Assembly (NCBI GenBank): GCA_012798935.1
Contig: JAAZMG010000285.1
Span: 1-7,404 of the forward strand
DNA length: 7,404 nucleotides
Reading direction: 5' to 3'
Origin: Tissierellia bacterium
GTDB lineage: Bacteria > Bacillota > Clostridia > Tissierellales > Tepidimicrobiaceae
The notes beneath the pieces were generated by a model. That model worked only from the letters and a program-made list of their open reading frames with translations, did not search any database and was not told the origin of the DNA. Positions 1-5,694 of this stretch are shown piece by piece. Position numbers and translations under genes: made by a program. Numbering within the stretch: the stretch's first letter is position 1; every line of letters starts with the position of its first letter.

Positions 1-137
1 AAAAAATTATAGGTAGCTCTATTTATTTCACCTTTAATGGGAATTACATACACATCCCCAGTATTTTCTGAAAAAACAATACTATTTAATAATATAAGGA
101 TTAAAAAAGTTAAAAACAAGACTTTTGTTTTTTTCAA
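1..137 (-). CDS. nfeD: NfeD/YqeZ-type membrane serine protease, N-terminal fragment (runs off left edge)
   Basis: Only the first 45 codons are present. Translation from TTG at 137 gives a classic export signal: a Lys-rich start (MKKTK), an uninterrupted hydrophobic run of about 17 residues, and a possible signal peptidase site after VFS near residue 23. The mature start, reading DVYVIPIKGEIN, resembles the opening strand of the ClpP/SppA-like serine protease domain in NfeD (YqeZ) proteins. Members of that family are usually membrane-bound and often sit beside a flotillin-like gene, which here would lie outside the window. The position directly after yqeY is the same as yqeZ in B. subtilis and supports the call. 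TTG is preferred because a G-rich Shine-Dalgarno lies 5 bases upstream. An in-frame GTG at 146 would sit inside that ribosome-binding site. The catalytic residues are not visible, so protease activity is inferred from family and context. Confidence 0.72.
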   Translation of the reverse strand, partial: MKKTKVLFLTFLILILLNSIVFSENTGDVYVIPIKGEINRATYNF

Positions 138-142
138 TACGT

Positions 143-152
143 TCACCCCCCT
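143..152 (-). promoter_or_regulatory. Ribosome-binding site of nfeD, decides the TTG start
   Basis: On the minus strand the sequence AGGGGGGTGA closely matches AGGAGGTGA and lies 5 bases before the TTG at 137. This favours TTG over the in-frame GTG at 144-146, which is part of the site itself. Confidence 0.7.
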
Positions 153-158
153 ATTACT

Positions 159-187
159 ATTATATTATTACCCTAAAGTTTATACAA
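159..187 (-). promoter_or_regulatory. Candidate sigma-A promoter of nfeD
   Basis: A perfect -10 hexamer TATAAT (159-164) lies 17 bases from a weak -35 TTGTAT (182-187), just after the yqeY terminator. Transcription would start near 152 and give a leader of only about 15 bases that begins with the Shine-Dalgarno. The terminator-promoter-gene order makes this plausible. The AT-rich context and poor -35 limit certainty. Confidence 0.5.
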
Positions 188-204
188 TAAAAAATAAAAC
201 TTGG

Positions 205-236
205 AAATAAAAACCTGGGTTTGGACCCAGGTTTTC
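205..236 (-). terminator. Rho-independent terminator after yqeY
   Basis: The inverted repeat CCTGGGT (214-220) / ACCCAGG (225-231) has a 4-base loop and is extended by an A4/T4 flank. Read on the minus strand it is followed by a T-rich stretch (TTTTTATTT). It begins 4 bases after the yqeY stop codon and ends the prmA-to-yqeY unit. The plus-strand side is also T-rich, so it could work in both directions. Confidence 0.88.
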
Positions 237-239
237 ATT

Positions 240-683
240 TTATTTTAACATACTTCTTACTATTTTATTAACTGCATTGCCATCAGCTCTACCCTTTACC
301 TTTGGCATTACAGATTTCATCACTAATCCTATATCCTTCATGGATTTTGCGTCTACTTCATCTATGGTTTCTGCGACTATTTTTTCTAATTCTTCTTCTG
401 TAAATTGTTCAGGTAAATAATCAAGTAATATTTCAATTTCCTTTTTAGTTATGTCAACTAGGTCTTGCCGTTCCCCTTTTTTAAAATCTTCAATTGCATT
501 ATTTCTCTCTTTTAATTGTTTGGATATTATTTCTAATATTCTTTCATCATCTATTTCGACTCTTTCATCAACTTCTATTTGTTTTATAGCTGCTCTTACC
601 ATAGTAATAGTATTTTTCCTGACAGTATCTTTGTTTCTCATGGAAGTCTTTAAATCTTCCATAAGTTTTTTCTTAAGGGACAT
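240..683 (-). CDS. yqeY: GatB/YqeY domain protein
   Basis: This is a complete 147-residue protein, the usual length for stand-alone YqeY. The family's hallmarks are present: a helical N-terminal half, the motif around residues 59-67 (ERNNAIEDF) followed by KKGERQDL, the LLDYLPEQ segment near 86-93, and a C-terminal GRADGNAVNKIV stretch near 131-142. The domain matches the C-terminal tail domain of the GatB subunit of the Glu-tRNA(Gln)/Asp-tRNA(Asn) amidotransferase. A role in tRNA-dependent amidation or tRNA binding is suspected for the family, but the function of free YqeY is not settled. The ATG is preceded by GAAGGTGA at a good distance. The gene starts 13 bases after the rpsU stop, so its Shine-Dalgarno fills the whole gap and the two genes are almost certainly co-transcribed. 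A strong terminator follows. Confidence 0.93.
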   Translation of the reverse strand: MSLKKKLMEDLKTSMRNKDTVRKNTITMVRAAIKQIEVDERVEIDDERILEIISKQLKERNNAIEDFKKGERQDLVDITKKEIEILLDYLPEQFTEEELEKIVAETIDEVDAKSMKDIGLVMKSVMPKVKGRADGNAVNKIVRSMLK

Positions 684-696
684 AAATTCACCTTCT

Positions 697-879
697 TTAT
701 CTATATCTTGATTTTTTTCTTCTAGCTGCCTCAGATTTCTTTTTACGCCTTACGCTTGGTTTTTCATAATGCTCTCTTTTCCTAGCCTCGGAAAGAATAC
801 CGGAACGGGCACATTGCCTTTTAAATCTTCTCAGTGCATTGTCAAGAGATTCGTTCTCTCCAACCTTTATTTCTGACAT
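697..879 (-). CDS. rpsU: Small-subunit ribosomal protein bS21
   Basis: This is a complete 60-residue, highly basic protein that begins MSEIKVGENESLDNALRRFK, the standard bS21 N-terminus of Firmicutes. The conserved core REHYEKPSVRRKKKSEAARR follows near residues 35-54, and the end is Arg/Lys-rich. bS21 joins the 30S subunit late, close to the platform and the 3' end of 16S rRNA, and assists initiation. The ATG at 879 is chosen because GGAGG lies 9 bases upstream and homologues start MSEI. A GTG 24 bases earlier would add eight residues translated from the ribosome-binding site and is rejected. The 111-base gap to the HIT gene contains a promoter-like sequence and a stem-loop, so rpsU and yqeY may also be expressed apart from the upstream genes. 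Confidence 0.96.
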   Translation of the reverse strand: MSEIKVGENESLDNALRRFKRQCARSGILSEARKREHYEKPSVRRKKKSEAARRKKSRYR

Positions 880-885
880 CGACTT

Positions 886-896
886 CTCCCTCCCCT
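886..896 (-). promoter_or_regulatory. Strong purine-rich ribosome-binding site of rpsU
   Basis: AGGGGAGGGAG contains GGAGG (889-893), 9 bases before the ATG at 879. It fixes the start of rpsU and excludes the upstream in-frame GTG at 901-903. Confidence 0.8.
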
Positions 897-905
897 CTTC
901 CACTG

Positions 906-930
906 CAAGAGTACTCCAATACTATACTTG
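906..930 (-). promoter_or_regulatory. Stem-loop in the rpsU leader
   Basis: On the minus strand CAAG (927-930) pairs with CTTG (906-909), and AGTA (920-923) pairs with TACT (910-913). This gives eight base pairs interrupted by a 3-base bulge, with a 6-base loop. It ends about 10 bases before the Shine-Dalgarno. No T-run follows, so it is not a terminator. It could influence ribosome access or mRNA stability, which is inference from position only. Confidence 0.4.
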
Positions 931-954
931 GTAAATGGAATACGACACTAAATA

Positions 955-983
955 ATTATACATTAAGTCTAGGTTTTCTGCAA
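955..983 (-). promoter_or_regulatory. Candidate internal sigma-A promoter of rpsU-yqeY
   Basis: A perfect TATAAT (955-960) lies 17 bases from TTGCAG (978-983), starting 8 bases after the HIT stop codon. The predicted start near 948 gives a leader of about 69 bases that contains the stem-loop. The -35 is weak (three of six), but the exact spacing and perfect -10 in an unusually long gap support it. Confidence 0.5.
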
Positions 984-990
984 CTAATTT

Positions 991-1335
991 TTAACCTGGT
1001 GGCCATGAAAATTTACGATCTGCTAAAACGTGGAAATGTATATGAGGGACAGTCTGTCCTCCAAATTCACCGCAGTTATTAACAATTCTATATCCATCTT
1101 CTGCAATTTCTAGCTCTTTGGCTAGCCTAGCTATAACAATATATATATGGCTTATTAAATGGCAATTGTTATTATTTATATTATTTGCTGATTCTATATG
1201 CTCCTTAGGTATTACTAAAAAATGAATCGGCGCTTGAGGATTAACATCATTGAAGGCGACTACTTTATCATCTTCATATATAATATCACTGGATATTTGT
1301 CCCTTTCCAATTTTACAAAAAATGCAATCTTCCAC
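991..1335 (-). CDS. HIT-family (histidine triad) nucleotide-binding hydrolase, HinT-like
   Basis: This is a complete 114-residue protein, the typical length of bacterial HinT. The catalytic histidine triad is present as HIHFHVL at residues 98-104, with His100 or its neighbour acting as nucleophile in the family. The C-terminal WPPG and the N-terminal CIFCKI (Cys4 and Cys7, zinc ligands in many members) also match. HinT enzymes hydrolyse purine nucleoside phosphoramidates and can remove AMP from adenylated lysine adducts. The physiological substrate here is unknown. The start is GTG at 1335, with GGAGGGGGTGA just upstream. There is a 48-base gap after mtaB without a terminator, so co-transcription is likely. 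Two small oddities are an Asn-rich loop (NNINNNN, residues 51-57) where homologues usually carry a more mixed sequence, and LADRK where LGGRK is common. The fold should be intact. Confidence 0.93.
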   Translation of the reverse strand: MEDCIFCKIGKGQISSDIIYEDDKVVAFNDVNPQAPIHFLVIPKEHIESANNINNNNCHLISHIYIVIARLAKELEIAEDGYRIVNNCGEFGGQTVPHIHFHVLADRKFSWPPG

Positions 1336-1383
1336 CTTCTCACCCCCTCCACATCCTTGTATATAATATATTCTATAAAAAAA

Positions 1384-2691
1384 CTATAATTCCTCTATTT
1401 TTCCTATTAAAATATCATTTTCTTTTTTTATAATTTTTACAGGAAGTATTTTGCCTCTAATATCTTTGGAAGTTTCAGATTTTACCCTAATATAATTTGT
1501 TGTATATCCTTCTGCAAAACCTGATTCCTCTTTGCTTTCTTCTTCAAATAAAACCTCCATAGTTTTGCCAATAAAGTTATTATTAAAGCCCTTCATTAGT
1601 TCTTCTCCTAATGATATTAGTTTTTCACTACGAAAATGCTTAACATTGCCATGAACTTGTTCCTTAAATTTACTTGCTGGAGTTCCCTTTCTTGGGGAAT
1701 ACTTGAATACATGAATTCGAGAAAAGCCAATTTCCTTTACAAAATTATAGGTTTCTTCAAATTCCTTTTTTGTCTCTCCTGGAAATCCTACTATTATATC
1801 CGTTGTGATTCCAGTATCTGGTAGGTATTTTCTTATTAGTTTCACTATATCTTTATACTGGGAAGTAGTATATTTTCTATTCATTCTATTTAATACTGTG
1901 TCACTTCCACTTTGTAATGATAGATGAAAATGATCGCATACTTCTTTTATATCTATTATCTTTTTCATAAATTCCTCATTTATCAATGTAGGTTCTATGG
2001 AACTTAGACGTATTCTTTCTATTCCTTCTATCTTACTTACTCCCTCTATTACATTTAATAAATTTATATTATTTAAATCCTTACCATAAGAAGCTACATG
2101 TATACCAGTTAAAATTATTTCTTTAAACCCAGCTTTAGATAATCTTTCCGTTTCCTTTATAATATCTTCTAATGCCCTACTTCTAATAGGACCTCTTGCA
2201 TAGGGTATAATACAGTAACTACAAAATTGATTACAACCCTCTTGGATTTTTATATAGGCTCTGGTTTTAGATTTTAAATCCACTATATTTAAATCTTCAA
2301 AATCCTTATAACCTTTTATATTTTTTACTATATTTATTTTCTTGTTCTTAATTTTCGCCTCTTCACAAAGATCTACTATTTTTTCCCTATCTGTTGTACC
2401 TATAACAATATCTACACCTTCTATGTCCTCTACCTCATCTGGGGCTACCTGAGAATAACAACCTACTACTACAACTATTGAATCCTTATTTGTCCTCTTA
2501 GCTCTCCTTATAAATTGTCTCGATTTTCTATCACTTAAATTGGTTACTGTACATGTGTTTATCACATATATATCTGCTTTTTGATCACTATCAACTATCT
2601 TATATCCTCTTTTTTGAAATATTTCTTCCATAGCTTCAGTTTCATATTGATTTACTTTACAACCCAATGTATAAAAAGCTACCTTATTCAT
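1384..2691 (-). CDS. mtaB: tRNA (N6-threonylcarbamoyladenosine-C2)-methylthiotransferase MtaB
   Basis: This is a complete 435-residue radical-SAM methylthiotransferase, homologous to B. subtilis YqeV. It converts t6A37 to ms2t6A37 next to the anticodon of ANN-decoding tRNAs. Domain order: the N-terminal UPF0004/MTTase domain with Cys11, Cys47 and Cys78 (ligands of the second iron-sulfur cluster); the radical-SAM core with CNQFCSYC (Cys153, Cys157, Cys160) binding the SAM cluster; the IIVGFPGET segment near 299-307; and a C-terminal TRAM-like RNA-binding domain from about residue 370. The opening VAFYTLGCKVNQYETEA and the motif INTCTVTN separate MtaB from its relatives MiaB and RimO. The ATG at 2691 overlaps the rsmE stop as ATGA, and its ribosome-binding site (GGGGTGG) lies inside the end of rsmE. 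This suggests translational coupling. Confidence 0.96.
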   Translation of the reverse strand: MNKVAFYTLGCKVNQYETEAMEEIFQKRGYKIVDSDQKADIYVINTCTVTNLSDRKSRQFIRRAKRTNKDSIVVVVGCYSQVAPDEVEDIEGVDIVIGTTDREKIVDLCEEAKIKNKKINIVKNIKGYKDFEDLNIVDLKSKTRAYIKIQEGCNQFCSYCIIPYARGPIRSRALEDIIKETERLSKAGFKEIILTGIHVASYGKDLNNINLLNVIEGVSKIEGIERIRLSSIEPTLINEEFMKKIIDIKEVCDHFHLSLQSGSDTVLNRMNRKYTTSQYKDIVKLIRKYLPDTGITTDIIVGFPGETKKEFEETYNFVKEIGFSRIHVFKYSPRKGTPASKFKEQVHGNVKHFRSEKLISLGEELMKGFNNNFIGKTMEVLFEEESKEESGFAEGYTTNYIRVKSETSKDIRGKILPVKIIKKENDILIGKIEEL

Positions 2692-3434
2692 CTTACCACC
2701 CCTAAGTCTCCAAGCTCATATAGTGTAATAGATGCCACTACTAGTCCGGCTGTTTCCGTCCTAAGAATTCTTGGTCCTAAAGTAACAATTTGTCCACCAA
2801 TATCCTTTAACATATTCACTTCTTCTTCTGTAAAGCCACCCTCTGGTCCAATAATTATATTAATTCTCCCTTCTGCTACATTTTTTAAAGATTCTTTTAA
2901 TCCATAGGACTTTTCCATTTCATAGGGAACTATTATGTTTTTCTCACCTTTCAAAAACTCTATCATTTCACCGAAGCTAATAATGTCATTGACTACTGGC
3001 AATAAATCCCTCTTGCTTTGTTTTGAGGCTTCTTCTGCAATGCTATTCCATCTTTTAATTTTATTTTGTTCTTTCTTCTTGTCTTTTATTCTAACAATAG
3101 TCCTATCGGTAATAAGGGGATAGACTTCTTTTACACCTATCTCCGTTGCTTTTTGTATAATATATTCCATCTTACTACCCTTAGCTATACCTTGATACAG
3201 GGCTATATGAACTGGAGGTTCACTTTTGCCTTTAGAAGCACTTACAATCAAAGCCTTTACCATATCGGGTCTTATTTCTAATATTTCAGAAATATATAAC
3301 TGTCCTTCGCAAACAAGTTCTATTTTATCTTTAGGTTTCAACCTTAAAACATTTTTAATATGTTTTACATCTTTTCCTATAATTTGAATTTCACCATCTA
3401 TTATTTGTTCTCTATCTATAAAAAATCTATTCAT
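2688..3434 (-). CDS. rsmE: 16S rRNA (uracil-1498-N3)-methyltransferase RsmE
   Basis: This is a complete 248-residue SPOUT-class methyltransferase, homologous to B. subtilis YqeU. It methylates N3 of U1498 (E. coli numbering) in helix 44 of 16S rRNA, near the decoding site. A PUA-like N-terminal domain (about residues 1-70) precedes the knotted catalytic domain. The SAM-binding knot motifs are clear: IGPEGGFTEEE at 195-205 and LGPRILRTETA at 219-229. The ATG at 3434 is chosen because the protein then begins MNRFFIDRE like homologues and lies 11 bases after the prmA stop. An in-frame ATG at 3476 lies inside prmA, has no properly spaced ribosome-binding site and adds an atypical tail. The ribosome-binding site (AAGGCGGA) is only moderate, so coupling to prmA translation may help. 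The stop overlaps the mtaB start by four bases. Confidence 0.95.
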   Translation of the reverse strand: MNRFFIDREQIIDGEIQIIGKDVKHIKNVLRLKPKDKIELVCEGQLYISEILEIRPDMVKALIVSASKGKSEPPVHIALYQGIAKGSKMEYIIQKATEIGVKEVYPLITDRTIVRIKDKKKEQNKIKRWNSIAEEASKQSKRDLLPVVNDIISFGEMIEFLKGEKNIIVPYEMEKSYGLKESLKNVAEGRINIIIGPEGGFTEEEVNMLKDIGGQIVTLGPRILRTETAGLVVASITLYELGDLGVVR

Positions 3435-3445
3435 AATATTCCGCC

Positions 3446-4384
3446 TTATTCTATAGTAGATACTATAGATACCCATTCACCCATAACCTTAGTATCTAAA
3501 ACTTTAAATCCATTTTCAATTAATCTCTTCTCTACTATATCTACTTTTTCAATAATAATTCCTGAAGCAATGAATATTCCTCCCCTTTTTAAATAATCCT
3601 TAAGAGAGTCTATCATATCAGCAATTACTTCTGCTATAATATTGGATACAATAATATCGGCTTTTCCGTGGACCACATCTAACAGATTACCTTGTTTTAT
3701 TTCAATTAAATCCTCAACTTTATTCAATATAATGTTTTCTTTAGATACCCTAGTACATAGTTCATCCAAATCTACTCCTATAACCTTTTTTGCACCTAAT
3801 TTTACCGCCACAATGCTAAGTATTCCACTTCCACATCCTATATCATATACTATATCATTTTCTTTTACATAGTTCTCTAAAGCTTCTATACACATAGTAG
3901 TTGTTTCATGGGTTCCTGTACCAAAGGCCATTCCAGGATCTAATTCAATGACGATTTCCCCATCTGTTTTCTCATAATCTTCCCAGGTAGGCTTTATGAC
4001 TATTTCTTCCCCTATTTTAATAGGTTTATAATACTTTTTCCATGCTTCTGCCCAATCCTTTTCATATACTTCTGTTATGGTGACCTCCCCTAAACTTTTA
4101 TTTAAATTACCAGGAGGATTTTTTTCAATATTATCCCTTATAAGCTCTATCTTATCTATTAGATCTTCACTCTCTGGAAAATAGCCTTTTATTATCACTT
4201 CCTCATAATCCTGTTTTATAAGATTAGGGTCTATAAAGTCCCAATCCTCTTCTGATTGTTGGAATGCTATTATATCCTTAGGATCTTCTATGGCTAATCC
4301 TGTAACTCCTAAATCATACATTATATTTGTAACCATTTCTTCCGCTTCCGTTGTGGTTTTAATTTGAACTTCAGTCCATTTCAC
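3446..4384 (-). CDS. prmA: Ribosomal protein L11 methyltransferase PrmA
   Basis: From GTG at 4384 the protein has 312 residues, close to the family norm (about 311 in B. subtilis YqeT), and starts MKWTEVQIKTTTEA as expected. PrmA is a class-I SAM-dependent enzyme that adds methyl groups to lysines and the N-terminus of ribosomal protein L11. The N-terminal substrate-recognition domain covers about residues 1-100. The family signature LDPGMAFGTGTHETT is at about 148-162, the SAM-binding motif DIGCGSGILS at about 181-190, and the SNIIAEV active-site segment at about 247-253. A longer frame from TTG at 4405 lacks a ribosome-binding site. The GTG has AAGGATGTG 6 bases upstream, nearly identical to the AAGGAGGTG consensus. 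The gene opens a cluster of translation-modifying enzymes, follows the dnaJ terminator, and has a promoter-like sequence in front. Confidence 0.95.
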   Translation of the reverse strand: MKWTEVQIKTTTEAEEMVTNIMYDLGVTGLAIEDPKDIIAFQQSEEDWDFIDPNLIKQDYEEVIIKGYFPESEDLIDKIELIRDNIEKNPPGNLNKSLGEVTITEVYEKDWAEAWKKYYKPIKIGEEIVIKPTWEDYEKTDGEIVIELDPGMAFGTGTHETTTMCIEALENYVKENDIVYDIGCGSGILSIVAVKLGAKKVIGVDLDELCTRVSKENIILNKVEDLIEIKQGNLLDVVHGKADIIVSNIIAEVIADMIDSLKDYLKRGGIFIASGIIIEKVDIVEKRLIENGFKVLDTKVMGEWVSIVSTIE

Positions 4385-4390
4385 AGCCTT

Positions 4391-4399
4391 CACATCCTT
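4391..4399 (-). promoter_or_regulatory. Ribosome-binding site of prmA, decides the GTG start
   Basis: AAGGATGTG matches the ideal AAGGAGGTG at eight of nine positions and is 6 bases before GTG 4384. It overlaps codons of the longer TTG-started frame and so argues against that start. Confidence 0.75.
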
Positions 4400-4415
4400 T
4401 TTCAAATCTGAAGAT

Positions 4416-4444
4416 ATTATACCCTAAATTTAGTATAAATACCA
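4416..4444 (-). promoter_or_regulatory. Candidate promoter of the prmA-yqeY cluster
   Basis: A perfect -10 TATAAT (4416-4421) lies between the dnaJ terminator and prmA. The hexamer 17 bases upstream (TGGTAT, 4439-4444) is a poor -35. The predicted start near 4409 would leave a 25-base leader that includes the Shine-Dalgarno. The location behind a terminator supports a promoter, but the weak -35 lowers confidence. Confidence 0.42.
4418..4437. repeat. Inverted repeat overlapping the prmA -10 region
   Basis: TATAC and TAAA (4418-4422, 4425-4428) are mirrored by TTTA and GTATA (4429-4437), interrupted only by two extra C bases at 4423-4424. It covers most of the -10 element. In AT-rich DNA this can arise by chance, so an operator role is only a possibility. 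Confidence 0.35.
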
Positions 4445-4452
4445 TATCCTCG

Positions 4453-4482
4453 AAAAAACAACCACTCTAATAACGAGTGATC
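4453..4482 (-). terminator. Rho-independent terminator after dnaJ
   Basis: On the minus strand GATCACTC (4475-4482) pairs with GAGTGGTT (4460-4467): six Watson-Crick pairs plus two G-T wobbles, with a 7-base loop. A G and then six T follow (4453-4458). It starts just behind the dnaJ stop codon and separates the chaperone genes from prmA. Confidence 0.8.
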
Positions 4483-4484
4483 GC

Positions 4485-5624
4485 TTAATTTCCAAAAGCA
4501 TCTTTCATTTTGCCAAAAAATCCTTTTTTGCCCTCCTTATGATCTTCTCCACTTTCTTTGGCAAATTGTTTTAATAACTCTTTTTGTTTTTCTGTTAACT
4601 TTTTAGGTACTTCTACTTTTACTTTAAAGTATATATCACCTTTTCCTACACCTCTTACATTTGGTACTCCTTTATTTTTAAGTCTAAATTGAGTTCCTGT
4701 CTGAGTACCTTCAGGAATTTTATGTTTAATTGTCCCATCCAATGTAGGTACTTCAATTTCTGCTCCGAGGGTTGCTTCTACAAAAGATATAGGAACTGTA
4801 AAGTATATGTTATTTCCTTTTCTTTTAAATATATCATGCTCTTTTACAGTTATATAGATAAATAGATCTCCTGATGGTCCACCTCTTTCCCCTGCTTCTC
4901 CTTCACCTTGTATTGATATAATAGAGCCAGTATCAACGCCAGCGGGGACTTTTACTTTTATCCTTTTATTTTTAATTTCCTTTCCTGTACCTGAACAATT
5001 AGTGCATTTTTCTTTAATAATTTCTCCCGTGCCGCCACATTCATCACAGGTAGCTACTCTGACGAATTGACCGAAAGGGCTTTGTTGAGCATATCTAACT
5101 TCCCCTGACCCATTACATTTACTGCATGTCTCTTTACTACTTCCTGGTTTTACCCCTGTACCATCACAGGTTTCACAATTTTCCGATTTTCTAATTTGTA
5201 TCTCCTTTTCTATTCCAAAAACTGCATCCTTAAAATCTAAATTTAAGTTATATCTTAAATCTGCTCCTTTAACTGGCCCCCTTCTTCTTGAAGAAGATTG
5301 ACCATAGCCGCCATCAAATCCACCACCAAATATGTCAAATATATCGTCAAATATATCTCCAAATCCACCAAAATCCTGATTGTATCCTCCTTGCCCATTT
5401 ACTCCTGCATGCCCAAAGGTATCATATTTTCTTCTTTTGTCTGGATCGCTCAATACTTCATAGGCCTCATTTATTTCCTTAAATTTTTGTTCAGCTTCTT
5501 TATCATTGGGATTTAAGTCAGGATGATATTTTTTTGCCAAAGTTCTAAATGAAGATTTTATTTCATCTTGACTGGCATCTTTTGATACATTAAGTATTTC
5601 ATAGTAATCTCTCAATCCATACAC
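4485..5624 (-). CDS. dnaJ: Chaperone DnaJ (Hsp40), type I
   Basis: This is a complete type I Hsp40 of about 379 residues. It has a J domain (about 5-70) with the HPD motif at 34-36 that stimulates DnaK ATPase, and a Gly/Phe-rich linker (about 71-108) containing the DIFDDIFDIFGGGF stretch. Four zinc-binding CxxCxGxG repeats start at Cys150, Cys167, Cys193 and Cys207. The C-terminal substrate-binding domains follow to about 340. It delivers unfolded proteins to DnaK in the cytoplasm. The start is uncertain. GTG 5624 gives MYGLRDYYEIL but sits only 3 bases after GAAGG. TTG 5615 gives MRDYYEIL and has AGGTG 6 bases upstream, which is better spacing. The longer form is annotated. The 82-base gap from dnaK holds a strong terminator and a promoter-like element, so dnaJ may not depend fully on the upstream heat-shock promoter. 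Confidence 0.97.
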   Translation of the reverse strand: MYGLRDYYEILNVSKDASQDEIKSSFRTLAKKYHPDLNPNDKEAEQKFKEINEAYEVLSDPDKRRKYDTFGHAGVNGQGGYNQDFGGFGDIFDDIFDIFGGGFDGGYGQSSSRRRGPVKGADLRYNLNLDFKDAVFGIEKEIQIRKSENCETCDGTGVKPGSSKETCSKCNGSGEVRYAQQSPFGQFVRVATCDECGGTGEIIKEKCTNCSGTGKEIKNKRIKVKVPAGVDTGSIISIQGEGEAGERGGPSGDLFIYITVKEHDIFKRKGNNIYFTVPISFVEATLGAEIEVPTLDGTIKHKIPEGTQTGTQFRLKNKGVPNVRGVGKGDIYFKVKVEVPKKLTEKQKELLKQFAKESGEDHKEGKKGFFGKMKDAFGN

Positions 5625-5632
5625 CTACCTTC

Positions 5633-5660
5633 AATATATAACTTTTGTATGTCTTTTCAA
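5633..5660 (-). promoter_or_regulatory. Candidate dnaJ promoter just behind the dnaK terminator
   Basis: TTGAAA (5655-5660, five of six) and TATATT (5633-5638, five of six) are separated by 16 bases. The -35 overlaps the T-run of the terminator. Transcription would begin near 5626, leaving 2 bases before GTG 5624 or 11 before TTG 5615. Both hexamers are good, but such matches are common in AT-rich gaps. Confidence 0.45.
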
Positions 5661-5694
5661 AAATCAAAGCTAAATCCAAGGGATTTAGCTTTGA
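5659..5694 (-). terminator. Strong hairpin terminator between dnaK and dnaJ
   Basis: A perfect 14-base-pair stem (5664-5677 with 5681-5694) has a 3-base loop and is followed on the minus strand by five T (5659-5663). It starts 12 bases after the dnaK stop. The stem is AT-rich and the T-run short, so partial read-through into dnaJ is likely. It could also protect the 3' end of dnaK mRNA. Confidence 0.88.

Noticed and set aside
451..711. Plus-strand open frame of 86 codons, and similar plus-strand frames across the window
   Set aside because: They lie opposite well-identified minus-strand genes, show low-complexity Ser/Phe/Ile-rich translations typical of antisense reading, and resemble no family.
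880..903. Eight-residue N-terminal extension of bS21 from a GTG at 903
   Set aside because: It would translate the strong Shine-Dalgarno, and homologues begin at MSEI.
1165..1185. Asn-rich run in the HIT protein as a sign of frameshift or repeat expansion
   Set aside because: The family sequence aligns in one frame on both sides with normal total length. AT-biased codons in a surface loop explain it.
1376..1383. T-run after the mtaB stop as a terminator
   Set aside because: No GC-containing hairpin precedes it. The surrounding AT-rich palindromic bits are too weak, so mtaB and the HIT gene are probably co-transcribed.
1336..1400. Promoter for the HIT gene in the mtaB gap
   Set aside because: TATATT-like hexamers exist, but no acceptable -35 is found at 16-18 bases.
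3435..3476. Longer RsmE from ATG 3476
   Set aside because: It overlaps prmA, lacks a correctly spaced ribosome-binding site and adds an atypical Tyr/Arg-rich tail.
4385..4405. Longer PrmA from TTG 4405
   Set aside because: There is no ribosome-binding site before it, and an almost ideal one precedes GTG 4384, which gives the family-typical N-terminus and length.
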